From NCBI GenBank assembly GCA_016873495.1, contig VGXC01000020.1:1-62110 (forward strand): a stretch of 62,110 nt of DNA, written 5' to 3'. This stretch comes from Nitrospira sp. (GTDB lineage: Bacteria > Nitrospirota > Nitrospiria > Nitrospirales > Nitrospiraceae). Positions 1 through 8,011 of this stretch are shown here, piece after piece. The notes below the pieces were generated by a model. The model saw nothing but the letters and a program-made list of their open reading frames with translations. It was not told where the DNA came from and ran no database searches. Made by a program: the position numbers and the translations under genes. Position 1 is the first letter of the stretch; each line of letters opens with the position of its first letter.

Positions 1-96
1 GTTGCCGGAACGTGGACGACACGCGGCGGCGGCCGGAACATAAAACCGGACATTTCTACTTTGGGAAGAAGAGGACATTTCTAAATTGGGTTGACA
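1..96. mobile_element. Partial insertion-sequence end
   Basis: Two copies of the 11-mer GGACATTTCTA lie 25 bp apart (48-58 and 73-83), and the segment ends in TTGACA at 91-96. Read on the minus strand it starts TGTCAACCC, followed by the repeats. A TG..CA tip with repeated subterminal words is typical of IS21-like and some IS481-like transposase binding ends. No transposase is visible because the window starts inside the element. The family assignment is inference; the repeats are directly visible. Confidence 0.5.
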
Positions 97-113
97 AATG
101 GGCCGATTCCGAA

Positions 114-142
114 TTGACTTTTACCGGCCCGGCCAGTATGCT
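114..142 (+). promoter_or_regulatory. Sigma70-type promoter for rplI
   Basis: TTGACT (114-119) and TATGCT (137-142) are separated by exactly 17 bp. This is a good vegetative promoter shape about 30 bp upstream of the rplI start codon. It lies just outside the inferred IS end at 96, so rplI has its own promoter despite the neighbouring insertion. Confidence 0.6.
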
Positions 143-171
143 TTTTCCTTTCTAACAGAGGGGTTAGCACC

Positions 172-648
172 ATGAAAGTGATTCTGAAAGAGAACGTGGA
201 CGGGGTCGGCCATCTGGGAGACCTATTGGACGTGTCGGACGGCTTCGCGCGGAACTATTTGCTCCCGCGCCGCAAGGCCTTGGAAGCCAACACCCGCAAC
301 GTCAAGGAACTGGAGCATGCCAAGCGCACCATGGCGGACAAGGCCAAGAAGGAGAAGCTGGAGATCGAGGCTTTGGCTAAAAAGATGTCCGCCGTCTCGC
401 TGACCATCATGGCCCAGGTGGGCAAGGACGACAAGCTCTTCGGGTCGGTCACGACCAAGGATATCGCGGAGGGGCTGGTCGAGCATGGCTTTACGGTGGA
501 TCGCCGGAAGATACAACTGGCGCAGCCGATCAAGGAACTGGGGACGGTGACGGTGTCGGTGAAGCTGCATCGCGACGTGACGGCCACGGTGGCAGTGCAC
601 GTGGTGAAGAAGCAGGATCAGGAGGCGGCTGCGGAGACCGGCGCCTGA
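172..648 (+). CDS. rplI: 50S ribosomal protein L9
   Basis: This encodes large-subunit ribosomal protein L9, which binds 23S rRNA near the L1 stalk and helps keep the reading frame. The N-terminal RNA-binding domain is clear: it opens MKVILKENVDGVGHLGDLLD and is followed by the family-typical NYLLPRRKA segment. A charged connecting helix follows (about 45-75) and then the C-terminal alpha/beta domain. The length of 158 aa is slightly above the usual 148-150 because of a short acidic tail. A GAGGGG ribosome site precedes the ATG. It is the first gene of an apparent rplI-glyA-nrdR run. In many bacteria rplI follows rpsF and rpsR; here an IS end sits upstream instead, so that operon may have been cut. 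Confidence 0.97.
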   Translation: MKVILKENVDGVGHLGDLLDVSDGFARNYLLPRRKALEANTRNVKELEHAKRTMADKAKKEKLEIEALAKKMSAVSLTIMAQVGKDDKLFGSVTTKDIAEGLVEHGFTVDRRKIQLAQPIKELGTVTVSVKLHRDVTATVAVHVVKKQDQEAAAETGA

Positions 649-726
649 TCCGGCGCGCGGCAGAAGGCGGAGCGTCATGGCCTAACTGTTGATCGAGGAG
701 GCAAGGGGAGCTGATGAGGGAGTCTC

Positions 727-2007
727 ATGAGTAGTCAGGCTGTGGGTTCGTTGAAAGCCTTGAAGGCGGGCGATCCCGCCGTGTATGAGGCCATTCGCAA
801 GGAGGAGAAGCGTCAGCGGGACAAGCTCTTGCTGATCGCGTCGGAGAATTTTGCCAGCCCCGCTGTGTTGGCGGCGCAGGGCTCCCTCATGACGAACAAG
901 TATGCAGAGGGTTACTCCGGCCGCCGCTATTACGGCGGGTGTCAGTATGTGGATACGGTGGAATCGCTCGCCATCGAGCGGGCGAAGCAGATCTTCGGCG
1001 CCGAGCACGTCAACGTCCAGCCCCATTCCGGCTCGCAGGCCAACATGGCCGCCTATCTCTCGGTGCTCAAGCCGGGGGACGTGATTTTGGGCATGGATTT
1101 GGCGCAGGGCGGGCATCTGACCCACGGGAGCAAGGTGAATTTCTCGGGCCAGCTCTTTCAATCCTTCTTCTACGGGGTGGACCGGCAGACCGAGCAGATC
1201 GACTATGACGCGGTGCAGCGCATCGCCGAGCAGTGCCGGCCGAGGATGCTGGTCGCGGGGGCGAGCGCCTATGCGCGGACGCTGGACTTTCCTCGGTTTC
1301 AGGCGATTGCCAAGTCGGTCGGTGCCTATCTGCTGGTCGACATGGCCCACATCGCGGGCCTCGTCGCCGCTGGGCTCCATCCCAACCCCGTGCCCTACGC
1401 CGATTTCGTGACCACGACGACGCACAAAACCCTTCGGGGTCCGCGCGGTGGGGTGGTCATGTGCAAGGCGGAACATGCCAAGGCGGTGGATAAGGTGGTG
1501 TTCCCTGGCATGCAGGGGGGGCCGTTGATGCACGTGATCGCGGCCAAGGCCGTGGCCTTTAATGAAGCCCTCGCGCCCTCCTTTAAGGCCTATCAGCAAC
1601 AGGTTCTGGCCGATGCCCGAGCGTTGGCCTCGGGGCTGCTGTCGCGAGGCTACAAGGTCGTCTCGGGCGGAACCGATACCCACTTGATGCTGGTTAATCT
1701 CAGCATCAAGGAGGTCACGGGTAAGGAAGCGGAGACGGCGTTGGACAACGCCGGCATCATCGTGAACAAGAACGCGGTGCCGTACGACGAAAAGCCGCCG
1801 GCCGTCGCCAGCGGGATTCGGCTGGGGACCCCGATCGTCGCGACGCGCGGGATGCGGGAAGCGGAGATGGCCGAGGTCGTGTCGCTGATCGACCAGGTGC
1901 TTCAGAAGCCCAAGGACAAACGGCTGCAGCGGGAAATTCGGAAACAGGCCAAGGCCCTCTGCAATCGGTTCCCCTTCTTTTACCCCTACGAGGCCCCCTC
2001 GGCCTGA
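727..2007 (+). CDS. glyA: Serine hydroxymethyltransferase
   Basis: This is a PLP-dependent cytosolic enzyme interconverting serine plus tetrahydrofolate with glycine plus 5,10-methylene-THF, the main source of one-carbon units. Its 426 aa match the family. The PLP lysine is K234 in [24 protein letters not shown] near the N-terminus, SGSQAN (101-106) and the D-M-A-H cofactor-binding segment (205-208) are also canonical. The gene lies 78 bp after rplI and 14 bp before nrdR in the same direction, so all three are probably co-transcribed. A 462-aa open frame on the opposite strand (682-2070) is a codon-bias shadow. Confidence 0.98.
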   Translation: MSSQAVGSLKALKAGDPAVYEAIRKEEKRQRDKLLLIASENFASPAVLAAQGSLMTNKYAEGYSGRRYYGGCQYVDTVESLAIERAKQIFGAEHVNVQPHSGSQANMAAYLSVLKPGDVILGMDLAQGGHLTHGSKVNFSGQLFQSFFYGVDRQTEQIDYDAVQRIAEQCRPRMLVAGASAYARTLDFPRFQAIAKSVGAYLLVDMAHIAGLVAAGLHPNPVPYADFVTTTTHKTLRGPRGGVVMCKAEHAKAVDKVVFPGMQGGPLMHVIAAKAVAFNEALAPSFKAYQQQVLADARALASGLLSRGYKVVSGGTDTHLMLVNLSIKEVTGKEAETALDNAGIIVNKNAVPYDEKPPAVASGIRLGTPIVATRGMREAEMAEVVSLIDQVLQKPKDKRLQREIRKQAKALCNRFPFFYPYEAPSA

Positions 2008-2021
2008 AAAGGACCAGCCCG

Positions 2022-2486
2022 GTGAAGTGCCCCTTCTGCGACGACATTGAAGACAAGGTGGTGGATTCACGGATGGCCCGCGAGGGAGAAGTCATCCGCC
2101 GCCGCCGCGAGTGCCTGGCCTGCAAACGTCGCTACACGACCTACGAGCGGGTCGAAGAAAGCCTGCCTGTTGTCGTGAAGAAGGACGGCCGGCGCGAGCC
2201 GTTCGATCGCGGTAAAATTTTGGCGGGGTTAAAAAAAGCCTGCGAGAAACGCCCGATCAGCACCGCGACGATCGAAGCGGTGGCCGACCGGATCGAGAAG
2301 CGTATTCAGGAAATGGGGGAAACGGAGCTTCCCAGCACTGTCGTCGGGGAGGAAGTGATGAGGGAATTGCATCAACTGGACCAAGTGGCGTATGTCCGGT
2401 TTGCTTCGGTCTACCGCGAGTTCAAGGACATCGATCAGTTCATGGATGAACTGAAAACGCTGGCTCGTGAACGGCGGGAGAAATAG
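2022..2486 (+). CDS. nrdR: Transcriptional repressor NrdR
   Basis: NrdR is a nucleotide-sensing zinc-ribbon repressor of ribonucleotide reductase genes. The zinc ribbon uses C3/C6 and C31/C34 (CPFC and CLAC), followed by [10 protein letters not shown]. The ATP-cone domain begins at [15 protein letters not shown] (about 50) and runs to about 140. Its 154 aa is the standard length. The start is GTG, 14 bp after the glyA stop. The glyA-nrdR pairing is common in bacteria and links one-carbon and deoxynucleotide supply. No NrdR box was searched for because no ribonucleotide reductase gene lies in the window. Confidence 0.96.
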   Translation: MKCPFCDDIEDKVVDSRMAREGEVIRRRRECLACKRRYTTYERVEESLPVVVKKDGRREPFDRGKILAGLKKACEKRPISTATIEAVADRIEKRIQEMGETELPSTVVGEEVMRELHQLDQVAYVRFASVYREFKDIDQFMDELKTLARERREK

Positions 2487-2604
2487 TACGGTCCGTTCCC
2501 CCGCCACTCTTTTCTTTCCTTGGCCGCCTTTCCTTCGCTTCCTGTTCACGGTACGGTTGCGTGCGGTTCGGTGATGTCCCTCCGAGCGTCCTGGCGAGGC
2601 CCCG

Positions 2605-3729
2605 ATGCCTGCAGTTCGACACAGCGTGAAACCCAAACGTGCGCGGCGGCGCCCGCTCAAGAAGCGGGGGGCGCCCGCGACGCATGTCGCCATCATCGGG
2701 GCAGGCCGCGGCGGCACGGCGCTGATGGAAATCTTTGCCACCGATCCGCTGGTGCAGGTCGTGGGCATTGCCGAGGTGAATCCCAGGGCGGACGGGGTGG
2801 CGCTGGCGCGCCGGCTGAACATTCCGATCACGCGCGATTATCGGGAACTGCTGGCGATGGAGCGGGTGGATCTGATCATCGATGTGAGCGGGAGCGCAGA
2901 AGTGGGGCGCGTGTTGCAGGATTTTCACCGCATGGGCGTGGCGGTGATCGGCGGCGCCAGCGCCAAGTTCATGTGGCAGCTGATCGAGGCCCGGATTCGC
3001 GCCACGGCGGAGATCGAAAAGACGCTCAACAAGTACCAGTCGCTCTACCGCCTTTACGTCAAGGAGTCGGGGGCGGCGGTCACGGAGGAACGGACCCGCA
3101 TTGCCTGCGAAATCCACGACGGTTTGGTCCAAAACCTGGCCGGGGTGAACTTCAAGCTGGATCTGTGCCAGGAGATTCTCCGGAAGGACCCCCGGGCGGC
3201 GCAAACGACGCTTCGGGAAACCAAGACACAATTGAAAATGGCCATCCAGGAGGCTCGCCAAGTCATTTTCAACCTCCGTCCCGTCCAGTATGACAAGATG
3301 GACCTGATCCCTGCCCTGGCGAACTATCTGCGATCCTACGAAACCCAATACCACATCAAGACCGAATTCTCCGTGTCCGGGGACGAGACCACGCTGCTTC
3401 CCAAGACCAAGATTTTTCTCTTCCGCATCGTGCAGGAAGCGTTGAGCAATGTACAGAAGCATGCCAAGACGGATCACGTATCGGTGCGCCTCGAGTTGGG
3501 AAACGAGTCGCTCAGCGCGACGATCACCGATTCCGGCATCGGGTTCGACATGGACGCGGTGTCGCTGGACCCCGAGAAGTGGGACCATTTCGGTCTCCGC
3601 GGGATCGTCGAGCGGGCGCGGCTGGTCGGCGGAACCGCCAGTATTGCATCCAAAAAAGGCAAGGGGACGCGCATTACGATCGTCGTGCCGCTGACGCAGA
3701 AGGAGGCCGAGTCGCATGGAGCGTATTAA
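2605..3729 (+). CDS. NarX/DegS-type histidine kinase with N-terminal Rossmann domain
   Basis: This is a soluble 374-aa sensor kinase with no membrane helix. Residues 26-125 form a dinucleotide-binding-like fold: the glycine motif IIGAGRGGTAL (30-40), an acidic strand end IAEVN, and VDLIIDVSGS (88-97), as in dehydrogenase-type NAD-binding domains. A short helix (about 130-160) joins it to a HisKA_3 dimerisation domain with phospho-acceptor H171 in EIHDGLVQ, then a GHKL ATPase domain (about 265-365) with an N box (QEALSNVQKHA) and G box (GLRGIVERA). The gene overlaps the downstream regulator by 14 bp, so the two are a coupled pair. The Rossmann part plausibly senses a nucleotide or redox cofactor; that is inference. 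An unusual architecture. Confidence 0.88.
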   Translation: MPAVRHSVKPKRARRRPLKKRGAPATHVAIIGAGRGGTALMEIFATDPLVQVVGIAEVNPRADGVALARRLNIPITRDYRELLAMERVDLIIDVSGSAEVGRVLQDFHRMGVAVIGGASAKFMWQLIEARIRATAEIEKTLNKYQSLYRLYVKESGAAVTEERTRIACEIHDGLVQNLAGVNFKLDLCQEILRKDPRAAQTTLRETKTQLKMAIQEARQVIFNLRPVQYDKMDLIPALANYLRSYETQYHIKTEFSVSGDETTLLPKTKIFLFRIVQEALSNVQKHAKTDHVSVRLELGNESLSATITDSGIGFDMDAVSLDPEKWDHFGLRGIVERARLVGGTASIASKKGKGTRITIVVPLTQKEAESHGAY

Positions 3730-4387
3730 AGTTCTCATCTCGGACGATCACCGTGTAGTGCGGGAGGGACTCTCCGCAATCCTGAAGACCAAGGAAAACA
3801 TTGAGGTGGTCGGAGAGGCGCAGGATGGTCAGGAGGCGGTCGAGAAAGCCCGCTCGCTCGTGCCGGACGTGATCCTGATGGATGTGAGTATGCCCCGGAT
3901 GGGCGGAGTCGAAGCGACACGGATCATCAAACGGGAATTCCCGCACATCGGCATCATTGCGCTGACCATGTATGAAGAACAGCAATATATCTTCGATCTG
4001 GTTCGGGCCGGCGCGACGGGCTATTTGCTCAAAGATACGGATTCCTCTCAGATCGTGGCGGCAATCCGCGCAGTCTATCGGGGCGAGTCGCTCATTCATC
4101 CTTCGGTGGCCAGCAAGATTCTCGCTGAGTTTTCCTTGCTGGCGCAACGCAAGGGCAAGAAGCCGGGCTGGGTGGAACATGACTTGACGGAGCGTGAAAT
4201 CACCGTGCTGCGGCTCGTGGCGGACGGGAAGACGAACAAGGAAATCGCCAACAATCTGGATCTGAGCGAGAAGACCGTCAAGAACCACGTGCGGAATATT
4301 TTTCACAAGCTGCAGGTCTACGACCGGACGCAGGCGGCAATTCTGGCGATTCGCAAGGGCCTCATCGAGCTGGAGCCCAGGCCGTGA
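3716..4387 (+). CDS. NarL/FixJ-family response regulator
   Basis: This is a two-domain DNA-binding regulator. The receiver domain covers 1-120, with the acidic pair D10/D11, phospho-acceptor D56 in LMDVSMP, the switch Thr in ALTMYEE and Lys in LLKDTD. A LuxR-type helix-turn-helix spans about 155-215 ([20 protein letters not shown]). Its 223 aa is normal for the family. The start codon lies inside the last codons of the kinase gene, so the kinase is its probable phosphodonor. Targets are unknown. A sulfite-oxidase-like gene faces it convergently. Confidence 0.94.
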   Translation: MERIKVLISDDHRVVREGLSAILKTKENIEVVGEAQDGQEAVEKARSLVPDVILMDVSMPRMGGVEATRIIKREFPHIGIIALTMYEEQQYIFDLVRAGATGYLLKDTDSSQIVAAIRAVYRGESLIHPSVASKILAEFSLLAQRKGKKPGWVEHDLTEREITVLRLVADGKTNKEIANNLDLSEKTVKNHVRNIFHKLQVYDRTQAAILAIRKGLIELEPRP

Positions 4388-4458
4388 GAATTGCCCCATC
4401 GATTCATTGACGATCGGTTCAATCGAACTAATGATGCCATGAGGCAATCGTCAGTGCT

Positions 4459-5115
4459 TCATGCGTAGCGGTCCTCTTCCCAAGGTAATGCCGTATTCGA
4501 ATAACCGCGCACTTCCCAATACCCCGGTTTGTCGTTTTCCAGAAAGATAATTTCCTTCACCCACTTGGCGCCCTTCCAAGCATAGCGCTTGGGAACATGC
4601 ATGCGCACCGGGCCTCCGTGTTCTTTGGGCAGGGGTTTGCCGTTCCAGCGATGGATGAGTAAGACGTCCTCGTCGTCGCAGGCGTCCAGGGGGAGATTCG
4701 TCGAATAGTTGTCGTAGCTGGTGAAGTACACGAACTTGGCTTCGGGCTTGGGTTGCGCCATCTGCATGAGGTGACGAAACAGCACGCCCTTCCATGCATT
4801 GTCGAACGTGCTCCACGTCGTGACGCAATGGAAGTCGGTGACGAGCTCGACTTGCGGCTGGGCCTGGAATTGTTCCCAGGTCCAGGTGAACGGCCGTTCG
4901 ACGAGGCCGCTGACGCGCAACGTCCACTGATCGGGCGACAGATCGGGGTGGATGCCCAAGTCGAGCACCGGCCAGCCCTTTGACAGGTGTTGACCGGGCG
5001 GGAGCCGGTCACCCCTGGCGCGGTGATCTTGCGTCACGCCGTCCTCGACAAGTCCGCGCTTGACCTTAGCCCACTCCTCCTTCTTGGCAATCAGCTTTTC
5101 GTTCGGTTCTTGCAT
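4459..5115 (-). CDS. Sulfite-oxidase-like molybdopterin oxidoreductase
   Basis: This is a member of the sulfite oxidase/YedY superfamily, which uses a Mo-molybdopterin cofactor with one protein cysteine ligand. The expected cysteine is in TDFHCVTTWS (C103 counted from the upstream in-frame ATG at 5133). The fold motifs GWPVLDLG, WTLRVSGLVE and HGGPVRMHVPKRYAWKG are all present. There is no Tat signal and no haem or dimerisation domain, so this is the short cytosolic-type 'sulfite oxidase-like oxidoreductase' of unknown substrate. The ATG at 5115 is preferred because a GGCAAAGG stretch precedes it; an upstream ATG at 5133 adds six residues. It stands alone between a convergent regulator and divergent lpxC. 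Confidence 0.9.
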   Translation of the reverse strand: MQEPNEKLIAKKEEWAKVKRGLVEDGVTQDHRARGDRLPPGQHLSKGWPVLDLGIHPDLSPDQWTLRVSGLVERPFTWTWEQFQAQPQVELVTDFHCVTTWSTFDNAWKGVLFRHLMQMAQPKPEAKFVYFTSYDNYSTNLPLDACDDEDVLLIHRWNGKPLPKEHGGPVRMHVPKRYAWKGAKWVKEIIFLENDKPGYWEVRGYSNTALPWEEDRYA

Positions 5116-5407
5116 GGAGTGCCTTTGCCCCAATGAAACCGAGGAACTGTAACACGTTCAAGTTTTCACCCGCAATGAATCCAATGCATCTCGTAGTGCC
5201 TGGCGAAGGAGTCCAGGATGGGCTCCAAGGAGCCCAGCGCTGTCTTTTTAGCTACGGTGAAAAAGGCACATGTGTTTGGTTTTTGCAACACACCGTCCAG
5301 ACGTTAGAAATATACATCCTTTTAAATCAATTGGTTATGATTAAAAGGCAGAAAGGATTTTTTGGCATCTACCTTGCCGTGTCTTACGCGGGATTGAGGG
5401 TATATTT

Positions 5408-6346
5408 ATGCGTCAGCAACATACCATTAGCCGTTCGGTTACCTGCTCCGGCGTCGGGCTCCATACGGGCCAGCCGGTGTCGCTGACGCTGAGTCCGGCT
5501 CCTCCTGATACGGGTATTTTATTTATCCGGCACCAGAGGGGCGGCACTGTGTCGTTTGGAGCCTCTATCCGCAATCTGATGTCGACCGAACTCTGCACGG
5601 CCCTCAGTGCGAACGGAACCCTGATCAAAACGGTCGAACACCTGCTGGCAGCGTTGGTCGGGGTCGAGATCGATAATGTCTATGTGGAGCTGGACGGAGG
5701 GGAAGTGCCGGCGATGGATGGTAGCGCCGGTGCGTTTGTCCAGTTGATCCGTTCCGCGGGAATCACCCAGCAAGAGCGTCGGCAGCCCTACCTGAAGATA
5801 TTGCGGCCGATTGAGATTGTCGAAGGCGGGCGACGGATTGCGATCACTCCTGCCTCAACGCCTAGGATTACCTGCTCCATTCAGTACAATCATCCGATGA
5901 TCCACCGGCAGACGTACGAGTACGACTGCTCCGTGGCCTCGTTCGAGCAAGACATCGCCGATGCACGCACCTTCGCGTTCCTGAAAGAAGTGGAGGCGCT
6001 TTGGGCGAGGGGCCTTGCAAAAGGCGGCTCGCTGGAGAACACCGTGGTGTTGTCCGAGGACGGCATTTTGAACGAATCTGGCCTCCGTTTCGCCGATGAG
6101 TTTGTGCGGCATAAGGTGCTTGACTTGATCGGAGACATGGCCTTGCTCGGGGTTCCGGTTCTTGGCCATCTGACCGCCGACCGATCGGGGCATGCACTGC
6201 ATACTAAATTGGTGCAAACCATCTTGTCGCAGCCGGACAGCTGGGTATTGATCGATGCCCAGGAAGCCCCGGTTGCCTCCCAGCACATCTATTCGCGTCC
6301 CGCGCACATGCCAGTTTCGGCTTTGCAAGCCGCTCCCGCAGCCTAG
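5408..6346 (+). CDS. lpxC: UDP-3-O-acyl-N-acetylglucosamine deacetylase
   Basis: LpxC is the zinc amidase that commits UDP-acyl-GlcNAc to lipid A synthesis in the cytoplasm. Diagnostic segments are GVGLHTGQPV near the N-terminus, KTVEHLLAAL (first zinc His), DGSAGAFV, HKVLDLIGDMALLG (His and Asp zinc ligands) and the C-terminal HLTADRSGH (catalytic His). Its 312 aa is close to the usual 300-305. The gene implies a Gram-negative outer membrane with LPS. It is not beside ftsZ or other lpx genes here. The 274 bp upstream hold no other recognisable gene. Confidence 0.97.
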   Translation: MRQQHTISRSVTCSGVGLHTGQPVSLTLSPAPPDTGILFIRHQRGGTVSFGASIRNLMSTELCTALSANGTLIKTVEHLLAALVGVEIDNVYVELDGGEVPAMDGSAGAFVQLIRSAGITQQERRQPYLKILRPIEIVEGGRRIAITPASTPRITCSIQYNHPMIHRQTYEYDCSVASFEQDIADARTFAFLKEVEALWARGLAKGGSLENTVVLSEDGILNESGLRFADEFVRHKVLDLIGDMALLGVPVLGHLTADRSGHALHTKLVQTILSQPDSWVLIDAQEAPVASQHIYSRPAHMPVSALQAAPAA

Positions 6347-6453
6347 CCATCTTTTAATAAACAAACGCGGAATTTTCTCAATGCTCCAGGGAGACCCCTG
6401 GTCGCTGTTCTTTGTTGGGATTGTCCGTAAAGGAGGAGTGTGCGGTCTGAAGG

Positions 6454-6506
6454 GGCGCCGGGAGCAAGTGGCCTTGCCCCCGGCGCCGTAACCGTGGAGG
6501 GGTTAC
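6454..6506. terminator. Double hairpin between convergent genes
   Basis: A 15-bp stem with one mismatch and a 4-base loop (arms 6454-6468 and 6473-6487) is followed directly by a second perfect hairpin, GTAACC (6488-6493) / GGTTAC (6501-6506). On the plus strand a TTCTTCTTCTTC tract follows, so it may end lpxC transcription. On the minus strand it begins at the stop codon of the small lysine-rich frame. It lies between converging transcription units, so a two-way terminator is the simplest reading. Confidence 0.6.
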
Positions 6507-6541
6507 TTCTTCTTCTTCTTCGCTGCCTTCTTCGTTGCCAA
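6503..6541 (-). CDS. Possible 12-residue lysine-rich peptide
   Basis: A TTG-start frame encodes MATKKAAKKKKK and is preceded by a full AAAGGAGG ribosome-binding site (6550-6557) with an 8-nt spacer. An in-frame GTG at 6550 lies inside that site and is a less likely start. The frame follows the HARE-HTH gene by about 50 bp on the same strand, and its stop codon sits in the base of a strong hairpin. The composition resembles the basic tails of histone H1-like proteins. It could instead be a remnant of a longer lysine-rich gene, or the site may be fortuitous. Confidence 0.35.
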   Translation of the reverse strand: MATKKAAKKKKK

Positions 6542-6590
6542 AGCGCTCACCTCCTTTCATCGATTGCTTGGCGGAAGCTGGTCGAAGCGT

Positions 6591-7097
6591 TTACACCGCC
6601 TTCGTCAACGCTTCCTCGAGGATGTCAAACGTATTGGGGCCTACCTTCTTGAACCGTCGGTCCCGCTTGAGTGAGGTGGCCACGGAGGTCAGAGGCGTTT
6701 TCCCCTTGATCTGCATGCCTCCCTCTATCAACCGCTGGACCAGTTCCTTCGCATGCATTGATCGCCGCGCTTCACGCAAAATCTGATAGGCGGCCTCGGG
6801 CACGCTCATGGCCACATACTTGCTCCGGCCCAAGAGGATCTCGCGCGATTGATCGGTAACGTCCATCGACAGCAGGCGCGGGCCTTTATCGTCGGTGATG
6901 ATTTGGCTGGAAAGGCTGGCGAGCTTGGCTTTGTCGGCTTCCACGCGGTAGAGCGTTTCGGCGAGTTCGAGATACTTCTTGATCGTAGCGATCTCTTCCT
7001 CAAGCCGGCCCCGCTTTTTCTCCAACTCCTGCAGGCGCGTCTTGTAGGCATTGATACGCTGCTCAAGGCCGACCAGGATATCTTTTAGTTCTTCCAC
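6591..7097 (-). CDS. Coiled-coil HARE-HTH domain protein
   Basis: The 168-aa product has an N-terminal coiled coil (about 1-70, rich in EEL/KKR heptads), a linker, and a C-terminal winged-helix segment of HARE-HTH type (about 95-160: AMSVPEAAYQIL, MHAKELVQRL, KTPLTSVATSLKRD, FKKVGPNTFDI). HARE-HTH domains occur in RNA polymerase delta and in chromatin and restriction proteins and are thought to read DNA. The start is GTG at 7097, nine nucleotides after AAGGAG (7107-7112). A longer in-frame extension to 7220 would run through the promoter and is rejected. The promoter is near-consensus and palindromic, suggesting autoregulation. The likely role is a nucleoid or transcription-associated DNA-binding protein; targets unknown. 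Confidence 0.8.
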   Translation of the reverse strand: MEELKDILVGLEQRINAYKTRLQELEKKRGRLEEEIATIKKYLELAETLYRVEADKAKLASLSSQIITDDKGPRLLSMDVTDQSREILLGRSKYVAMSVPEAAYQILREARRSMHAKELVQRLIEGGMQIKGKTPLTSVATSLKRDRRFKKVGPNTFDILEEALTKAV

Positions 7098-7116
7098 AAG
7101 CAAGACTCCTTGCGAG

Positions 7117-7154
7117 CATGCTTGCTTTATAGCAAAGCATGAGAGGCTTGTCAA
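7117..7154 (-). promoter_or_regulatory. Consensus promoter with palindromic -10 operator
   Basis: Reading the minus strand, TTGACA (7154-7149) and TATAAA (7131-7126) are separated by exactly 17 bp, a near-perfect sigma70 promoter. The -10 box is the centre of an inverted repeat whose arms are CATGCTTTGC (7141-7132) and GCAAGCATG (7125-7117). A repressor bound there would block polymerase. The gene it drives encodes a predicted DNA-binding protein, so autorepression is a reasonable inference. Confidence 0.7.
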
Positions 7155-7508
7155 CAAGAAAGTGAATGATAAGCAAACAAAAACATACTGCGATACGTCA
7201 CACGTACTATTTACGGACATTCATAACTAGTACAAGCATTGAGTTTTTCGCTTTCAATTGACAAAGCGGTTGATTTTATGAGCTTCATATTTCGTCGTCA
7301 GGGTCCTTCAAAGCAATCTAAGGGCCTCTCGGCCAGGTGTGTAGTGGCCCTAGCTACTGGCTCTACCCTAACGACACTCGAAAAGAGAGAAAGTCTGTGC
7401 TACTGTACAAGGGGTTACAAGCCAGGCAGCCAGTATTAGGCTGTGCCCATGGGTGGGCAGGCCTCAAGAACCAATGCCTAGGACAATTCTGACGCAAGGA
7501 GGTTTCTA
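7155..7508. other. Intergenic region with no recognised gene
   Basis: About 350 bp separate the divergent HARE-HTH and lipoprotein genes. A 66-codon open frame at 7239-7439 has no ribosome site and no recognisable domain. A TTGACA at 7258-7263 lacks a convincing -10 partner. The lipoprotein ribosome site (AAGGAGG, 7496-7502) closes the region. Confidence 0.5.
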
Positions 7509-7997
7509 ATGAACGGTGCCAAGGTATGGCTTGCATTGAGCCTATTGGTCTGGCTGCCCCTGGCCGGGTGTGGTGGCTACCATGGAACGGCTGGGCATGG
7601 CCGCGGCATGGATACGATGGGCGAGAAAGCGCAACAGGAGATGGACGCGCTCGTCGACCAGTCGGTCCAGGATCAGGACAAGGCCAAACGTGCGAAGGCG
7701 GTGGTCGGGACCATGATTCAAGAAATCAAACAGTCCTACCAAGAACAACGCCGATTCCATCAGAAGCTGTACGAAGCGAACGCGAATTACGAGGCGGCTC
7801 CGGAGGAGTTCACAAAAATATTAGATGAGGCGAACAATAGCCGGATGCGCTCGGCAATGAACATTCTCGGGTTGCGATTCACCTTAAAGGCGATGTTGAC
7901 GGCGTCGGAATGGAAGGCCTTGTCCGAGGGGATGAGCCGCTACCAGAATCGCTATCGCCATGGGGCGGATCACACTGAGGGCAAGGGCGGATCCTGA
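7509..7997 (+). CDS. Putative lipoprotein with helical periplasmic domain
   Basis: The 162-aa product has a type II signal peptide: a short basic start, the hydrophobic WLALSLLVWLPLAGC and a lipobox LAGC with the lipidated Cys at 21. The mature part is strongly helical and charged (KAQQEMDALVDQSVQDQDKAK, then IQEIKQSYQEQRRFHQKLY), with a C-terminal segment LTASEWKALSEGM that recalls the Spy/CpxP or heavy-metal-resistance helical fold. That likeness is weak. AAGGAGG lies six nucleotides before the ATG. It converges with the phosphatase gene downstream. Function unknown; an envelope protein is likely. Confidence 0.75.
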   Translation: MNGAKVWLALSLLVWLPLAGCGGYHGTAGHGRGMDTMGEKAQQEMDALVDQSVQDQDKAKRAKAVVGTMIQEIKQSYQEQRRFHQKLYEANANYEAAPEEFTKILDEANNSRMRSAMNILGLRFTLKAMLTASEWKALSEGMSRYQNRYRHGADHTEGKGGS

Positions 7998-8011
7998 CCC
8001 CGAGCGAAAGA

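Noticed and set aside
682-2070. 462-codon open frame antisense to glyA
   Set aside because: GC-rich codon bias opens long frames opposite real genes; the glyA frame is unmistakable and this product resembles nothing.
2440-3738. 432-codon open frame antisense to the Rossmann-kinase gene
   Set aside because: Shadow of a well-supported kinase frame; no ribosome site or domain.
7239-7439. 66-codon frame in the HARE-HTH/lipoprotein interval
   Set aside because: No ribosome site, no domain, no context.
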